A DNA stretch of 64,000 bases from CAAGNP01 sp045595965. Its GTDB lineage: Bacteria; Bacteroidota; Bacteroidia; Bacteroidales; UBA932. The notes below the pieces were generated by a model. That model searched no databases. It was given only the letters and a program-made list of their open reading frames with translations, and had not been told where the DNA came from. The position numbers and the translations under genes are program-made. Shown one piece after another: positions 17,110 to 25,144 of this stretch; position 1 is the first letter of the stretch, and every line of letters starts with the position of its first letter. The stretch is taken from the NCBI GenBank assembly GCA_045595965.1, contig JAZOBN010000005.1, forward strand, positions 1 through 64,000, read 5' to 3'.

Positions 17110-17526
17110 ATGGTTAGCGAAAAGCAAAAACAGTTCGATTTGAGCTATCTTGAGATGGCCAAGGTGTGGGCCCTGAACTCGTATTGTGTGAGGAGGAAAG
17201 TGGGGGCACTTATTGTGAAGGACAGGATGATTATATCAGACGGATATAATGGAACCCCTTCCGGGTTTGAGAATGTCTGTGAAACAGAAGAGGGGCAGAC
17301 AAAGAGTTGTGTTTTGCACGCAGAGGCCAATGCTATCACAAAAGTGGCAAAATCCAATAACAGTAGCGACGGAGCCACTTTGTATGTGACAGATGCCCCT
17401 TGTATGGAGTGCTCAAAACTCATTATCCAGGCGGGTATCAAAAGGGTTGTTTATAATAAAGATTACAGAAGTACAGAAGGGCTGGAACTTCTGGAAAAGG
17501 CAGGTATAGAAATTTGTAAATACTAG
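17110..17526 (+). CDS. dCMP deaminase family protein (ComEB-like)
   Basis: Zinc deaminase of the dCMP/ComEB group, which makes dUMP from dCMP for thymidylate synthesis. The zinc and catalytic residues are present: VLHAEANAI (His and the proton-shuttle Glu) and TDAPCMECSKLI (two Cys). The substrate-side motif DGYNGTPSGFENVCE lies before them. The length of 138 aa is short but within family range; an allosteric extension is not seen. It lies 4 bases after the acyl-CoA ligase and 2 bases before the S41 protease in an operon without shared function. Confidence 0.92.
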   Translation: MVSEKQKQFDLSYLEMAKVWALNSYCVRRKVGALIVKDRMIISDGYNGTPSGFENVCETEEGQTKSCVLHAEANAITKVAKSNNSSDGATLYVTDAPCMECSKLIIQAGIKRVVYNKDYRSTEGLELLEKAGIEICKY

Positions 17527-17528
17527 AG

Positions 17529-19106
17529 ATGGATAGGAATCAGAGGTTGAGATGTGTCCTGTGGGGAATAATATGCCTGTTGGTAGGGGCGTTGATAACA
17601 CGCGTAGCCGATATCAGACAGATGAGGCAGATACAGCGTCTCTCCAACAATTGGAGCAAGGTCTCTCTTGTGTTGGATCAGATAGAGAAGAATTATGTCG
17701 ATACTATCGATTATCGGGGGATATCTGAAAAGGTAATACCCGAAATTCTGAAGGAACTGGATCCACACTCGATCTATTTTTCGCCTGAAGACCTGAAGGC
17801 GGCTGATGAGGATTTGCAGGGGCAGTTTGACGGTATTGGAATTACATTCAATGTCCCTCAGGATACTGCTATCGTAATTAGCGTAATTGCCGGTGGACCA
17901 TCTGAAAAGGCAGGCCTTCTTGCCGGGGACAGAATTGTTACAATAGGGGGCAAATGTGTTGCAGGTGTGAAGATGAGTCAGGATTCTCTGGTGAAGATGA
18001 TGAGGGGACCATCGGGGACAACAGTAAATCTGACAGTTCAGAGAGATGGCCAGAAGGTCGATTTTGAGATTCAGAGGGGCAAAATACCTGTAAAAAGCAT
18101 TGATGTGGCCTATATGATTGATGATACCACAGGATATATAAAATTGTCCAAGTTCACGAAGATGAGTTATATGGAGTTTTCATTCGCTATGCTCTCGTTG
18201 AGACAGCAAGGTGTTAAAAGGTTGCTGTTCGACTTGAGGGACAATACCGGTGGATACCTTGATCAGGCTCTCCTTATGGCAAATGAGTTTTTGAAAAAAG
18301 GGGAACTGATTGTCTATATGCAGGGACTTCATAGAAGCAGACAGGATTTCAAGGCTGATGGGAGAGGGGCATATCAGGATATTGAACTTGCTGTCCTGAT
18401 AAATGAAAATTCCGCCTCTTCAAGTGAAATTTTTGCAGGGGCAATCCAGGATAACGACAGAGGTGTGATTTATGGGAGACGCTCATATGGAAAAGGTCTT
18501 GTTCAGGAACCTATATATTTCTCGGACAATTCCGGGGTGCGTCTGACAGTGGCAAGATATTATACCCCGACAGGGAGATTTATCCAGAGACCTTATGTCC
18601 ACGGAGACGAGGAGGGCTACCATTCAGATATTTATGAAAGGTATATGCATGGTGAAATGACCGAAGCAGACAGCATTCCTAAAAATGACTCTCTGAAGTT
18701 TGTTACCAAAGGTGGCAGAGTGGTGTATGGAGGTGGAGGGATAATCCCGGATGTCTTTGTCCCTATAGATACAGTAGGGGTTACAGACTTCCTTGTGAAG
18801 CTGAACAGACACTCGGCACAAGTGAAATTCAGTATAGAGGTTTCAGATCTGTTCAGAAAGGAGCTACAGAAGGTGGAGGATCTGGAACAGTTGGAAAAAT
18901 TGCTCGATTCAATGAATCTTGAAAAAAGGTTCAGGGGTTATCTCAAGAGAAACTCCATCGGTATAAATGAGAGACAATGGAGAGAGTCGGAAGAGGTCTT
19001 CATGACTCAGATAAGGGCAATGGTCGGAAGATATTCCAAACTCGAGGACTATGCATTTTATCCGATAATGGATGATATAGACAACGTGATACAGATAGCA
19101 AAATAA
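17529..19106 (+). CDS. C-terminal processing peptidase, S41 family
   Basis: Membrane-anchored serine protease with PDZ domain, acting in the periplasm on protein tails. Residues 10-25 are a signal anchor (VLWGIICLLVGALI). A PDZ domain lies at about 95-180 (GIGITFNVP, GPSEKAGLLAGDRI). The catalytic Ser is in ENSASSSEIFAGAIQD and the general-base Lys in RRSYGKGLVQEPI. The C-terminal region has another 150 residues after the protease core. The length of 525 aa is typical of CtpA/Prc-like proteins of Bacteroidota. Substrate is unknown; a cell-wall enzyme or lipoprotein is likely by analogy. Confidence 0.94.
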   Translation: MDRNQRLRCVLWGIICLLVGALITRVADIRQMRQIQRLSNNWSKVSLVLDQIEKNYVDTIDYRGISEKVIPEILKELDPHSIYFSPEDLKAADEDLQGQFDGIGITFNVPQDTAIVISVIAGGPSEKAGLLAGDRIVTIGGKCVAGVKMSQDSLVKMMRGPSGTTVNLTVQRDGQKVDFEIQRGKIPVKSIDVAYMIDDTTGYIKLSKFTKMSYMEFSFAMLSLRQQGVKRLLFDLRDNTGGYLDQALLMANEFLKKGELIVYMQGLHRSRQDFKADGRGAYQDIELAVLINENSASSSEIFAGAIQDNDRGVIYGRRSYGKGLVQEPIYFSDNSGVRLTVARYYTPTGRFIQRPYVHGDEEGYHSDIYERYMHGEMTEADSIPKNDSLKFVTKGGRVVYGGGGIIPDVFVPIDTVGVTDFLVKLNRHSAQVKFSIEVSDLFRKELQKVEDLEQLEKLLDSMNLEKRFRGYLKRNSIGINERQWRESEEVFMTQIRAMVGRYSKLEDYAFYPIMDDIDNVIQIAK

Positions 19107-19121
19107 AACTTAAAACATAGG

Positions 19122-20171
19122 ATGAAACTTTCACAATTCAATTTCAGTCTGACAATGGATCAGATTGCCAAGTATCCGGCAAATTTTAGAGATGAATCAC
19201 GATTGATGGTGCTTCATAAGGATACCGGAGAGATCGAGCACAAAGTATTCAAAGATATCATCAACTATTGCGATGAAGGGGATGTTTTTGTGTTCAATGA
19301 TACCAAGGTATTTCCCGCCCGTCTAAAAGGAAACAAAGAGAAGACAGGTGCAGAGATAGAGGTATTTTTGCTTAGAGAGCTCAATAGAGAACAACGTCTG
19401 TGGGATGTTCTCGTAGATCCTGCAAGAAAAATAAGAATCGGAAACAAACTCTATTTCGGAGAAAATGATTCCCTTGTAGCAGAGGTAATTGACAACACCA
19501 CATCAAGAGGACGTACATTGAGATTTCTGTATGATGGTTCTTATGAGGAATTCAAAGATACCCTTTACCAGATGGGTGAAATTCCTGTTCCAAAATGGAT
19601 CCGTCCTCATGCAGAGGAGATTGATATTGAGCGTTTTCAGACAATTTTTGCATCAAAAGAGGGTGCTGTCGCATCTCCTGCAGCAGGTCTTCACTTTAGC
19701 AGGGAACTTTTCAAAAGGATGGAGATCAAAGGGGTGGATTGGACCCATATCACCCTTCATATGGGACTAGGCCATTTCCGTACAGTGGATGTTGAGGATC
19801 TGTCAAAGCATAAAATGGATTCGGAACAGCTATTTATCACTGAGGATGCTGCAAATAAAATAAATAATGCAAATGCAAAAGGGAAAAGGGTTTTTGCCGT
19901 GGGTATAACTGTTGTGAGGGGCCTTGAAACACCAGTTACTACCAAGAGAGAGGTGACCCCATTCGAGGGGTGGACAAACAAGTTCATTTTCCCTCCATAC
20001 TCTTTCTCTGTACCAACAGCACTTGTAACCAACTTCCATCTCCCTTCTTCTACAATGCTTATGTCAGCAGCCGCTTTTGGCGGGTATGACAATGTGATGA
20101 AAGCATACAAAGAGGCGTTGAAAGAGGGGTACAAGTTCGGCACATACGGAGATGCAATGCTGATTATATAG
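19122..20171 (+). CDS. queA: S-adenosylmethionine:tRNA ribosyltransferase-isomerase
   Basis: Builds epoxyqueuosine on tRNA by moving the ribosyl part of S-adenosylmethionine onto preQ1 at wobble position 34. The start MKLSQFNFSL and the motifs YPANFRDESRLMVL, FVFNDTKVFPARLKG, EIEVFLLREL, AVASPAAGLHFS, THITLHMGLGHF and TNFHLPSSTMLMS follow the family from end to end. The length of 349 aa is normal. It is last in the 11124-20171 run. No terminator hairpin with a T-run was seen before dprA, so read-through is possible. Confidence 0.96.
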   Translation: MKLSQFNFSLTMDQIAKYPANFRDESRLMVLHKDTGEIEHKVFKDIINYCDEGDVFVFNDTKVFPARLKGNKEKTGAEIEVFLLRELNREQRLWDVLVDPARKIRIGNKLYFGENDSLVAEVIDNTTSRGRTLRFLYDGSYEEFKDTLYQMGEIPVPKWIRPHAEEIDIERFQTIFASKEGAVASPAAGLHFSRELFKRMEIKGVDWTHITLHMGLGHFRTVDVEDLSKHKMDSEQLFITEDAANKINNANAKGKRVFAVGITVVRGLETPVTTKREVTPFEGWTNKFIFPPYSFSVPTALVTNFHLPSSTMLMSAAAFGGYDNVMKAYKEALKEGYKFGTYGDAMLII

Positions 20172-20192
20172 AAATTGTGATTTTTGCACTTT

Positions 20193-20238
20193 ATTCGTCG
20201 TGTTTCAACCTATTTTTGAGGTATGGAACACGACGAAT
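20193..20238. repeat. perfect 12-bp inverted repeat spanning the dprA promoter and start codon
   Basis: Arm ATTCGTCGTGTT at 20193-20204 is exactly complementary to AACACGACGAAT at 20227-20238. The 22-base spacer contains the TATTTTTG promoter box and the ATG. There is no T-run after it, so it is not a terminator. It may be a repressor operator, or an RNA stem closing the dprA start in transcripts that read through from queA. Confidence 0.7.
20211..20218 (+). promoter_or_regulatory. -7 promoter box TATTTTTG ahead of dprA
   Basis: Exact TAnnTTTG match only 4 bases before ATG 20223, so transcription would begin at or next to the start codon. A TTTG at 20183-20186 could be the -33 element but is spaced wide (24 bases). 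Confidence 0.5.
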
Positions 20239-21335
20239 TGGTATATGCCTGTGCCATTAACCGTATTTTCAATTATGATTGTGGCACAATCAGGGGGTTG
20301 CTTGGGGAGATAGGGGCACCAAGCGAGTTATTCTCTTTTTCGAAAAGGGAATTGGAACTGATCTTTGGCAAGAGGGGGAAATATGCAGCTATGATTGGGG
20401 ATAAGTCATTTCTCGCAGAGTCGGAAGAGGATGTGAAGTGGTGTACAGAGAATAAAGTGAGGATGTTCTATATTAATGACAGTGACTATCCCCATAGACT
20501 CAGAGAGTGCAATGATGCACCGATCTTACTTTACTATAAAGGAACTTCAGATCTGAACCAATCCAGAATCATCTCTGTAGTAGGGAGCAGAAATGCCACA
20601 GAATATGGTAAAAGGGTGTGCGATGAACTCCTTCTCGAATGCAGGGGACTTGACCCTCCCCCTTTGGTGGTAAGTGGTCTGGCTTACGGGATTGATGTGG
20701 CTGCCCATAAAGGGGCCCTCAAATATGGTGTAGAGACAGTCGGAGTAATGGCTACAGGACTTGATACCATTTATCCCAGAATGCACAGAGAAGTGGCGGC
20801 ACAAATGGTTCGCAAAGGGGGAGTTCTTACAGATTTTCCTGCGGGGACAATTCCATATGCTGTAAATTTTATAAGGAGAAACAGAATAATAGCGGGACTC
20901 TCTGATGGGGTGATTCTGGTAGAATCCAGAGAGGGTGGGGGTGGAATGATAACTGCAAAAATGGCCGCTTCATATTCAAGGGAGGTTTTTGCCTTTCCAG
21001 GTAAGATATCAGATAACCTTTCGAGAGGATGCAACCAACTGATAAAAGATAATATAGCGGAACTTGTTACAGAACCTTCCTCAATTTTTGACTCTTTGGG
21101 ATGGAAAAATAGTGGTGAGAATGGGACAGACAAATTAAAATTTCTTATCTTTGAAGATGATAATGAAACCTCCAAGGGGATTCTGAAATTGCTTTTGTCG
21201 AAATATCCGCTCGATGTGGATGAAATGTTGGATGAACTCAAATGCGGCAGGGAGGATCTGCTCCTATCCTTGACCGGACTTGAGGTTGACGGGAGGGTGA
21301 AAAGGGATCTTTTAGGGAGATTTACTATTGCTTGA
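20223..21335 (+). CDS. dprA: DNA-processing protein DprA
   Basis: Binds incoming single-stranded DNA during natural transformation and loads RecA. After an N-terminal helical (SAM-like) part, the Rossmann-type domain runs from about residue 95. It shows ISVVGSRNATEYGKRV, VVSGLAYGIDVAAHKGAL, GVMATGLDTIYP, IRRNRIIAGLSDGVILVES and REVFAFPGKI, with the Arg and Gly residues of the DNA-binding pocket. A winged-helix DprA_WH-like end (ILKLLLSKYPLDVDEMLDEL) closes the 370 aa protein. It overlaps the region before tatD and shares its transcript. The gene is widespread in bacteria not known to be competent, so competence is not proven. Confidence 0.95.
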   Translation: MEHDELVYACAINRIFNYDCGTIRGLLGEIGAPSELFSFSKRELELIFGKRGKYAAMIGDKSFLAESEEDVKWCTENKVRMFYINDSDYPHRLRECNDAPILLYYKGTSDLNQSRIISVVGSRNATEYGKRVCDELLLECRGLDPPPLVVSGLAYGIDVAAHKGALKYGVETVGVMATGLDTIYPRMHREVAAQMVRKGGVLTDFPAGTIPYAVNFIRRNRIIAGLSDGVILVESREGGGGMITAKMAASYSREVFAFPGKISDNLSRGCNQLIKDNIAELVTEPSSIFDSLGWKNSGENGTDKLKFLIFEDDNETSKGILKLLLSKYPLDVDEMLDELKCGREDLLLSLTGLEVDGRVKRDLLGRFTIA

Positions 21336-21337
21336 AA

Positions 21338-22111
21338 ATGATAATTGATACCCATACACATCTTTATGATGCAGAGTTTCTTTCTGATTTTACAGATGTG
21401 GTCAATCGAGCCAAGGAGGCGGGTGTAACAAAGTGTATTATGCCTGCAATAGATATCTCTTGTTACGAAGAGATGGTCAGGACAGAAGGGTTGTTGGAGG
21501 GTTTTGCTTTTGCTACAATAGGTCTTCATCCCACTTCCGTAAATGAAAATTGGGAGAAAGAACTCGATTTTGTCCGTGAAAAGCTCTCCTCACGGAACTT
21601 TTGTGCCATAGGTGAAATAGGTCTGGACGGTTATTGGAGCAGAGATTTTATCCAAGAACAAAAAAAGGTGTTCTATCAGCAGGTTGTCTGGGCATGTCAG
21701 CAAAATCTCCCCATTATTGTACATCTGAGGGAGGCGACACTTGATATGTATGAGGTTCTTGATATGGTCAAGGGTGCAGGTCTGCGCCCAAGAGGGGTTT
21801 TTCATGCATTTTCCGGGAGTGTGGAGACATACCATAGGATAAATCAGTATGGTGATTTCAAAATAGGGATTGGAGGGGTGGTTACCTATAAGAAAGCCTC
21901 TTTGGCCAATGTCGTGGCAGAGTTGCCATTGGAGTGCATGGTGCTGGAGACTGACTCTCCATGGTTGAGCCCGGTCCCGTATCGTGGAAAAAGGAATGAA
22001 CCCTCATATCTTAAGGATATCGTCTCAAAGATAGCCCAGTTAAAGGGGTGTGAGGCTTCTGAAGTTATGAGAATAACCTCTGAAAATGCAAGTAACCTTT
22101 TCAAAATATAG
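21338..22111 (+). CDS. tatD: TatD family deoxyribonuclease
   Basis: Metal-dependent hydrolase of the TatD family with 3'-5' exonuclease activity on DNA. I use ATG 21338, which gives the family start MIIDTHTHLYD with the first metal ligands HTH; an in-frame TTG at 21332 overlaps the dprA stop and is less likely. Further ligands are in AIGEIGLDGYW (Glu), PIIVHLREAT (His), HAFSGSVETY (His) and VLETDSPWLSPVPYRG (Asp). The length of 257 aa is typical. It lies between dprA and ansA with gaps of 2 and 5 bases. Confidence 0.95.
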   Translation: MIIDTHTHLYDAEFLSDFTDVVNRAKEAGVTKCIMPAIDISCYEEMVRTEGLLEGFAFATIGLHPTSVNENWEKELDFVREKLSSRNFCAIGEIGLDGYWSRDFIQEQKKVFYQQVVWACQQNLPIIVHLREATLDMYEVLDMVKGAGLRPRGVFHAFSGSVETYHRINQYGDFKIGIGGVVTYKKASLANVVAELPLECMVLETDSPWLSPVPYRGKRNEPSYLKDIVSKIAQLKGCEASEVMRITSENASNLFKI

Positions 22112-22116
22112 AAATT

Positions 22117-23148
22117 ATGGAAAGATCGATTTTGTTGGTTTATACAGGTGGTACAATCGGGATGAAAGAGGATCCTCAGACAATGGCTCTGGCCCCTTTT
22201 GATTTCTCCCATATTCTGGAAGAGGTTCCAGAGTTGAAGAAATTCGGATATAAACTGGATTCATACTCCTTTGATCCTGTCATAGATTCTTCAGATGCAG
22301 ATATCCCGTTCTGGTGTGAACTTGCAAGGATTATTGATATCAACTACGATAAATATGACGGTTTTGTAGTTCTCCACGGGACAGATACTATGTCCTATTC
22401 TGCCTCTGTTCTGAGTTTTATGCTGGAGAATCTTCGCAAGCCGGTTGTATTCACAGGGAGTCAGCTCCCTATCGGTATGCTCAGGACAGATGGAAAAGAG
22501 AATCTTATTTCATCTATAGAGATAGCGGCTGCAACAGACGAAGAGGGGAACCCTATGGTTCCCGAGGTGTGTGTCTATTTCGAAAGTCAGCTCTATAGGG
22601 GGAACAGAACCACCAAATACAATGCAGAGAACTTCAGGGCTTTCAGATCAGCGAATTATCCGGTCCTGGCCGATGTGGGTATCCATATCAGGTTCAATAC
22701 ACCGCTTATAAGATATCCCGAAGGGGATGTGCCATTTTTTGTAAACTACCGTCTTGATAATAATGTGGCTATAGTGAAAGTCGTTCCGGGGATGAATATG
22801 AATCAGTTGGCCCAGGTAAAAAATATAGATGGGCTAAGAGGTGTGATTCTGGAGACATTCGGTTCAGGGAATGCCCCTACATCTGAAAGTTTTCTCAAAC
22901 AGGTAAAAGAGATAGTTGAGTCGGGAGTGGTGGTGATGAATGTTACGCAGTGCCATGCAGGGAGTGTAGATATGGATGCTTATGCCACAGGAATAGCAAT
23001 GAAACGGCTTGGAGTGGTAAGCGGATGGGATTCTACATTGGAGGCAGCATTGGCAAAACTATATTTTTTGTTAGGTAAATTTGATGATAATGAAAGTGTT
23101 AAGCTATATCTGCAAAAAAATATTAGAGGAGAAATATCAAATAAGTAG
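22117..23148 (+). CDS. ansA: L-asparaginase, type I (cytoplasmic)
   Basis: Hydrolyses L-asparagine to aspartate and ammonia. Both catalytic threonines are present: YTGGTIGM near residue 10 and VVLHGTDTMSYSAS near 88. The family motif FTGSQLPIGM follows. No signal peptide is seen, which supports the cytoplasmic type I class. The length of 343 aa is usual. The C-terminal domain includes GSGNAPT, a substrate contact. It is third in the dprA-tatD-ansA run and is followed by a gap of 114 bases with the exbB promoter. Confidence 0.94.
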   Translation: MERSILLVYTGGTIGMKEDPQTMALAPFDFSHILEEVPELKKFGYKLDSYSFDPVIDSSDADIPFWCELARIIDINYDKYDGFVVLHGTDTMSYSASVLSFMLENLRKPVVFTGSQLPIGMLRTDGKENLISSIEIAAATDEEGNPMVPEVCVYFESQLYRGNRTTKYNAENFRAFRSANYPVLADVGIHIRFNTPLIRYPEGDVPFFVNYRLDNNVAIVKVVPGMNMNQLAQVKNIDGLRGVILETFGSGNAPTSESFLKQVKEIVESGVVVMNVTQCHAGSVDMDAYATGIAMKRLGVVSGWDSTLEAALAKLYFLLGKFDDNESVKLYLQKNIRGEISNK

Positions 23149-23169
23149 TTTTATTTCAAAAATATTGTT

Positions 23170-23177
23170 TAACTTTG
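23170..23177 (+). promoter_or_regulatory. -7 promoter box TAACTTTG ahead of the exbB operon
   Basis: Exact TAnnTTTG match. The leader to ATG 23263 is long for this window (about 80 bases) and very A/T-rich. I see no hairpin or riboswitch in it. Confidence 0.55.
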
Positions 23178-23262
23178 GCGTTGCTTTGTATAGTATTGCA
23201 TAGAAATATAATATAATCAACTATTTAATAATTTGTTTAATAACTAATCATTCAAAAATTTT

Positions 23263-24054
23263 ATGAAAAAAATTTTCATGTTTTTGGCAGTTGCTGGTCT
23301 GATGACCTTTACTGCTCAATACGCATCAGCACAAGAAGAAGCTGCTGCAACTGAAGTTGTTGCAGATTCTACTGTAACTGAGGAAGTTGCTCCAGTTGAA
23401 GAAGTTGCTCCAGTTAAAGAAGTTGCTCTTCACCAAGCTCTTAAGACTAAATTTATTGAAGGTGGTGCAGGCTTCATGGCTACTGTACTTGCTTGTCTTG
23501 TTCTAGGTTTGGCTGTTTCTATTGAGAGAATCATCTATCTAAACCTTGCTTCTACAAACACTGAAAAACTTCTTAACAAAGTTGAGGCTGCTCTTAACGA
23601 AGGTGGTGTTGAAGCTGCTAAAGAAGTTTGCCGTAACACAAGAGGCCCTCTTGCTTCTATCTTCTATCAAGGTTTCCTTCGTATGGATGACGGTGTTGAA
23701 GCAGTTGAAAAAGCAGTTGTTTCATATGGTTCAGTTCAAATGGGTCAACTTGAAACAGGTCTTGGTTGGATCTCACTATTCATCGGTATCGCTCCTATGC
23801 TTGGTTTCATGGGTACAGTTATCGGTATGATTCAGGCATTCGACGAAATCCAGATCGCTGGTGATATCTCTCCGACCCTTGTAGCAGGAGGTATGAAAGT
23901 TGCGTTGATTACTACCGTAGGTGGTCTTATCGTAGCTATTATCCTTCAGGTTATCTATAACTACCTAGTGTCTAAGATTGACAGCATCGTTAACAATATG
24001 GAAGATGCTTCTATCTCATTGGTTGACCTAGTAGTTAAATACAAAAACAAATAA
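23263..24054 (+). CDS. exbB: ExbB/TolQ/MotA-type proton channel protein with signal peptide
   Basis: Stator subunit that uses proton flow to drive TonB-like energy transfer. Residues 1-23 are a cleavable signal peptide (FLAVAGLMTFTAQYASAQ). A 35-residue acidic stretch follows, with EVAPVE/EVAPVK/EVA repeats. Three membrane helices then fit ExbB topology: FMATVLACLVLGLAVSIERI near 70, then GLGWISLFIGIAPMLGFMGTVIGMIQAF and MKVALITTVGGLIVAIILQVIYNYL. The conserved GTVIGM and TTVGG segments of the channel are present. Arg is often CGT rather than AGA/AGG, unlike many neighbours, which suggests high expression. First of four co-directional genes. Confidence 0.92.
   Translation: MKKIFMFLAVAGLMTFTAQYASAQEEAAATEVVADSTVTEEVAPVEEVAPVKEVALHQALKTKFIEGGAGFMATVLACLVLGLAVSIERIIYLNLASTNTEKLLNKVEAALNEGGVEAAKEVCRNTRGPLASIFYQGFLRMDDGVEAVEKAVVSYGSVQMGQLETGLGWISLFIGIAPMLGFMGTVIGMIQAFDEIQIAGDISPTLVAGGMKVALITTVGGLIVAIILQVIYNYLVSKIDSIVNNMEDASISLVDLVVKYKNK
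23383..23427 (+). repeat. 18-bp in-frame tandem repeat in exbB
   Basis: GAAGTTGCTCCAGTTGAA at 23383-23400 is followed by a near-identical copy at 23401-23418 and a half copy at 23419-23427. It codes EVAPVE-EVAPVK-EVA just after the signal peptide. Confidence 0.85.
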
Positions 24055-24072
24055 TTGACTTTGAATTATATT

Positions 24073-24528
24073 ATGTCTAAAGTAGCAAAATATTTAGAAT
24101 ATGTCCTTTTGGCTATCTGCGTTGTGATTTTGGTAGCATTCTACGTACAAAGCGCATCAGGAGTCTTCAAGCTATCTAACTTGGCTGAAGTTCTTGAAAG
24201 CACTACAATGACAGATGGTATCCTATGGTGGACATACGCTCTAACAGCACTTGCTATCGGCCTAATTTTAGTGCTTGCTGTAGTGGCTATGTGTGATAAT
24301 ACAAAGTCATTGAAAAAAGCAGGTCTTCTATTGGTTATTACAGTGGTGCTTGTTGCAGCGTCTTACTTATTGGCTTCAGGCGCACCCGTTGAAGTCAACG
24401 TAGCTAACCAGCCTACAGAGGCTACATTCAAAATGACAGATATGATACTTAACCTTACCTACTTCCTAATAGGTGGTGTTGTTTTGGCACTTGTAGGTGG
24501 CGGTATCTATAACGCTGTTAAAAAATAA
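24073..24528 (+). CDS. four-helix membrane protein of unknown function in the ExbB-ExbD operon
   Basis: A 151 aa protein I do not recognise as a named family. ATG 24073 gives MSKVAKYLEYVLLAICVVILV; an in-frame TTG at 24055 right after the exbB stop is less likely. Four hydrophobic segments are visible: residues 10-28, 52-75 (WWTYALTALAIGLILVLAVVAM), 86-104 (LLLVITVVLVAASYLLASG) and 128-147 (LTYFLIGGVVLALVGGGIY). A short polar loop lies between helices three and four. It sits between exbB and the first exbD with gaps of under 20 bases and shares their codon style, so it probably belongs to the same motor complex. Confidence 0.82.
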   Translation: MSKVAKYLEYVLLAICVVILVAFYVQSASGVFKLSNLAEVLESTTMTDGILWWTYALTALAIGLILVLAVVAMCDNTKSLKKAGLLLVITVVLVAASYLLASGAPVEVNVANQPTEATFKMTDMILNLTYFLIGGVVLALVGGGIYNAVKK

Positions 24529-24545
24529 TAAATTAATAAACAGAT

Positions 24546-25130
24546 ATGGCTTCTAAAAAAGTACCTGAAATCAATGGTGGATCAATGGCGGACATCTCGT
24601 TCCTTATGTTGATTTTCTTCTTGATGGTTACAACAATGGACAAAGAAGAGGGTCTATCAAGACGTCTTCCCCCTATGCCTGACAAAAACGCTAAGGTAGA
24701 GGATATCAAGGTAAACCGTCGTAACATCTTGGAGGTTAAAATCAACGCTAAGGATGCTGTATTCGCTGGATCTCAATATATTTCTGACGTGAGCCAGCTG
24801 GACCAAATTGTTATTGACTTTTTAACAAACCCTACTAATAGCGAAAAACTTTCTGCAAAGAAAGTAAAAGAGATCGAAGGTTTTGGTGAATATCCTGTTT
24901 CTGAAGGTGTCATCTCATTGCAGAATGACCGTAGTACACACTACGATATCTACATTGAGGTTCAAAATGCACTTGTACGGGCTATCAACACAATCCGTGA
25001 CGAGTTCGCTATGGCTAACTGGGGCAAGAAATATGCACAACTTGATGGAGATCAGCAGAAAATCGTAAGAACTGCTATCCCTCAAAATATTTCTGAAGCA
25101 GAGCCTAAAGATGTTAGTAAGAAAAGATAA
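24546..25130 (+). CDS. exbD: ExbD/TolR-family protein, first copy
   Basis: Partner of ExbB with one N-terminal helix and a periplasmic domain. The helix starts GGSMADISFLMLIFFLMVTT, and the Asp in ADISF corresponds to the proton-carrying Asp of ExbD. At 194 aa it is longer than E. coli ExbD (141 aa), with an added C-terminal segment (residues 120-194, DIYIEVQNALVRAINTIRDEF) beyond the usual fold. Seventeen bases separate it from the four-helix gene. It differs clearly from the second ExbD downstream, so the complex may hold two unlike ExbD chains. Confidence 0.93.
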   Translation: MASKKVPEINGGSMADISFLMLIFFLMVTTMDKEEGLSRRLPPMPDKNAKVEDIKVNRRNILEVKINAKDAVFAGSQYISDVSQLDQIVIDFLTNPTNSEKLSAKKVKEIEGFGEYPVSEGVISLQNDRSTHYDIYIEVQNALVRAINTIRDEFAMANWGKKYAQLDGDQQKIVRTAIPQNISEAEPKDVSKKR

Positions 25131-25136
25131 AGGAGG
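25131..25136 (+). promoter_or_regulatory. strong Shine-Dalgarno AGGAGG for the second exbD
   Basis: AGGAGG lies 8 bases before ATG 25145. Most other starts in the window lack such a match, so this is an unusual ribosome binding site here and fits strong translation. Confidence 0.75.
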
Positions 25137-25144
25137 ATTTCAGT

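Noticed and set aside
19757..20143. Long open frame on the minus strand inside queA
   Set aside because: It mirrors queA codons, has no start signal and resembles no protein; queA itself is unmistakable.
23178..23262. Riboswitch or leader peptide in the long exbB leader
   Set aside because: Only A/T-rich sequence without a stable stem or short reading frame with a clear start signal.
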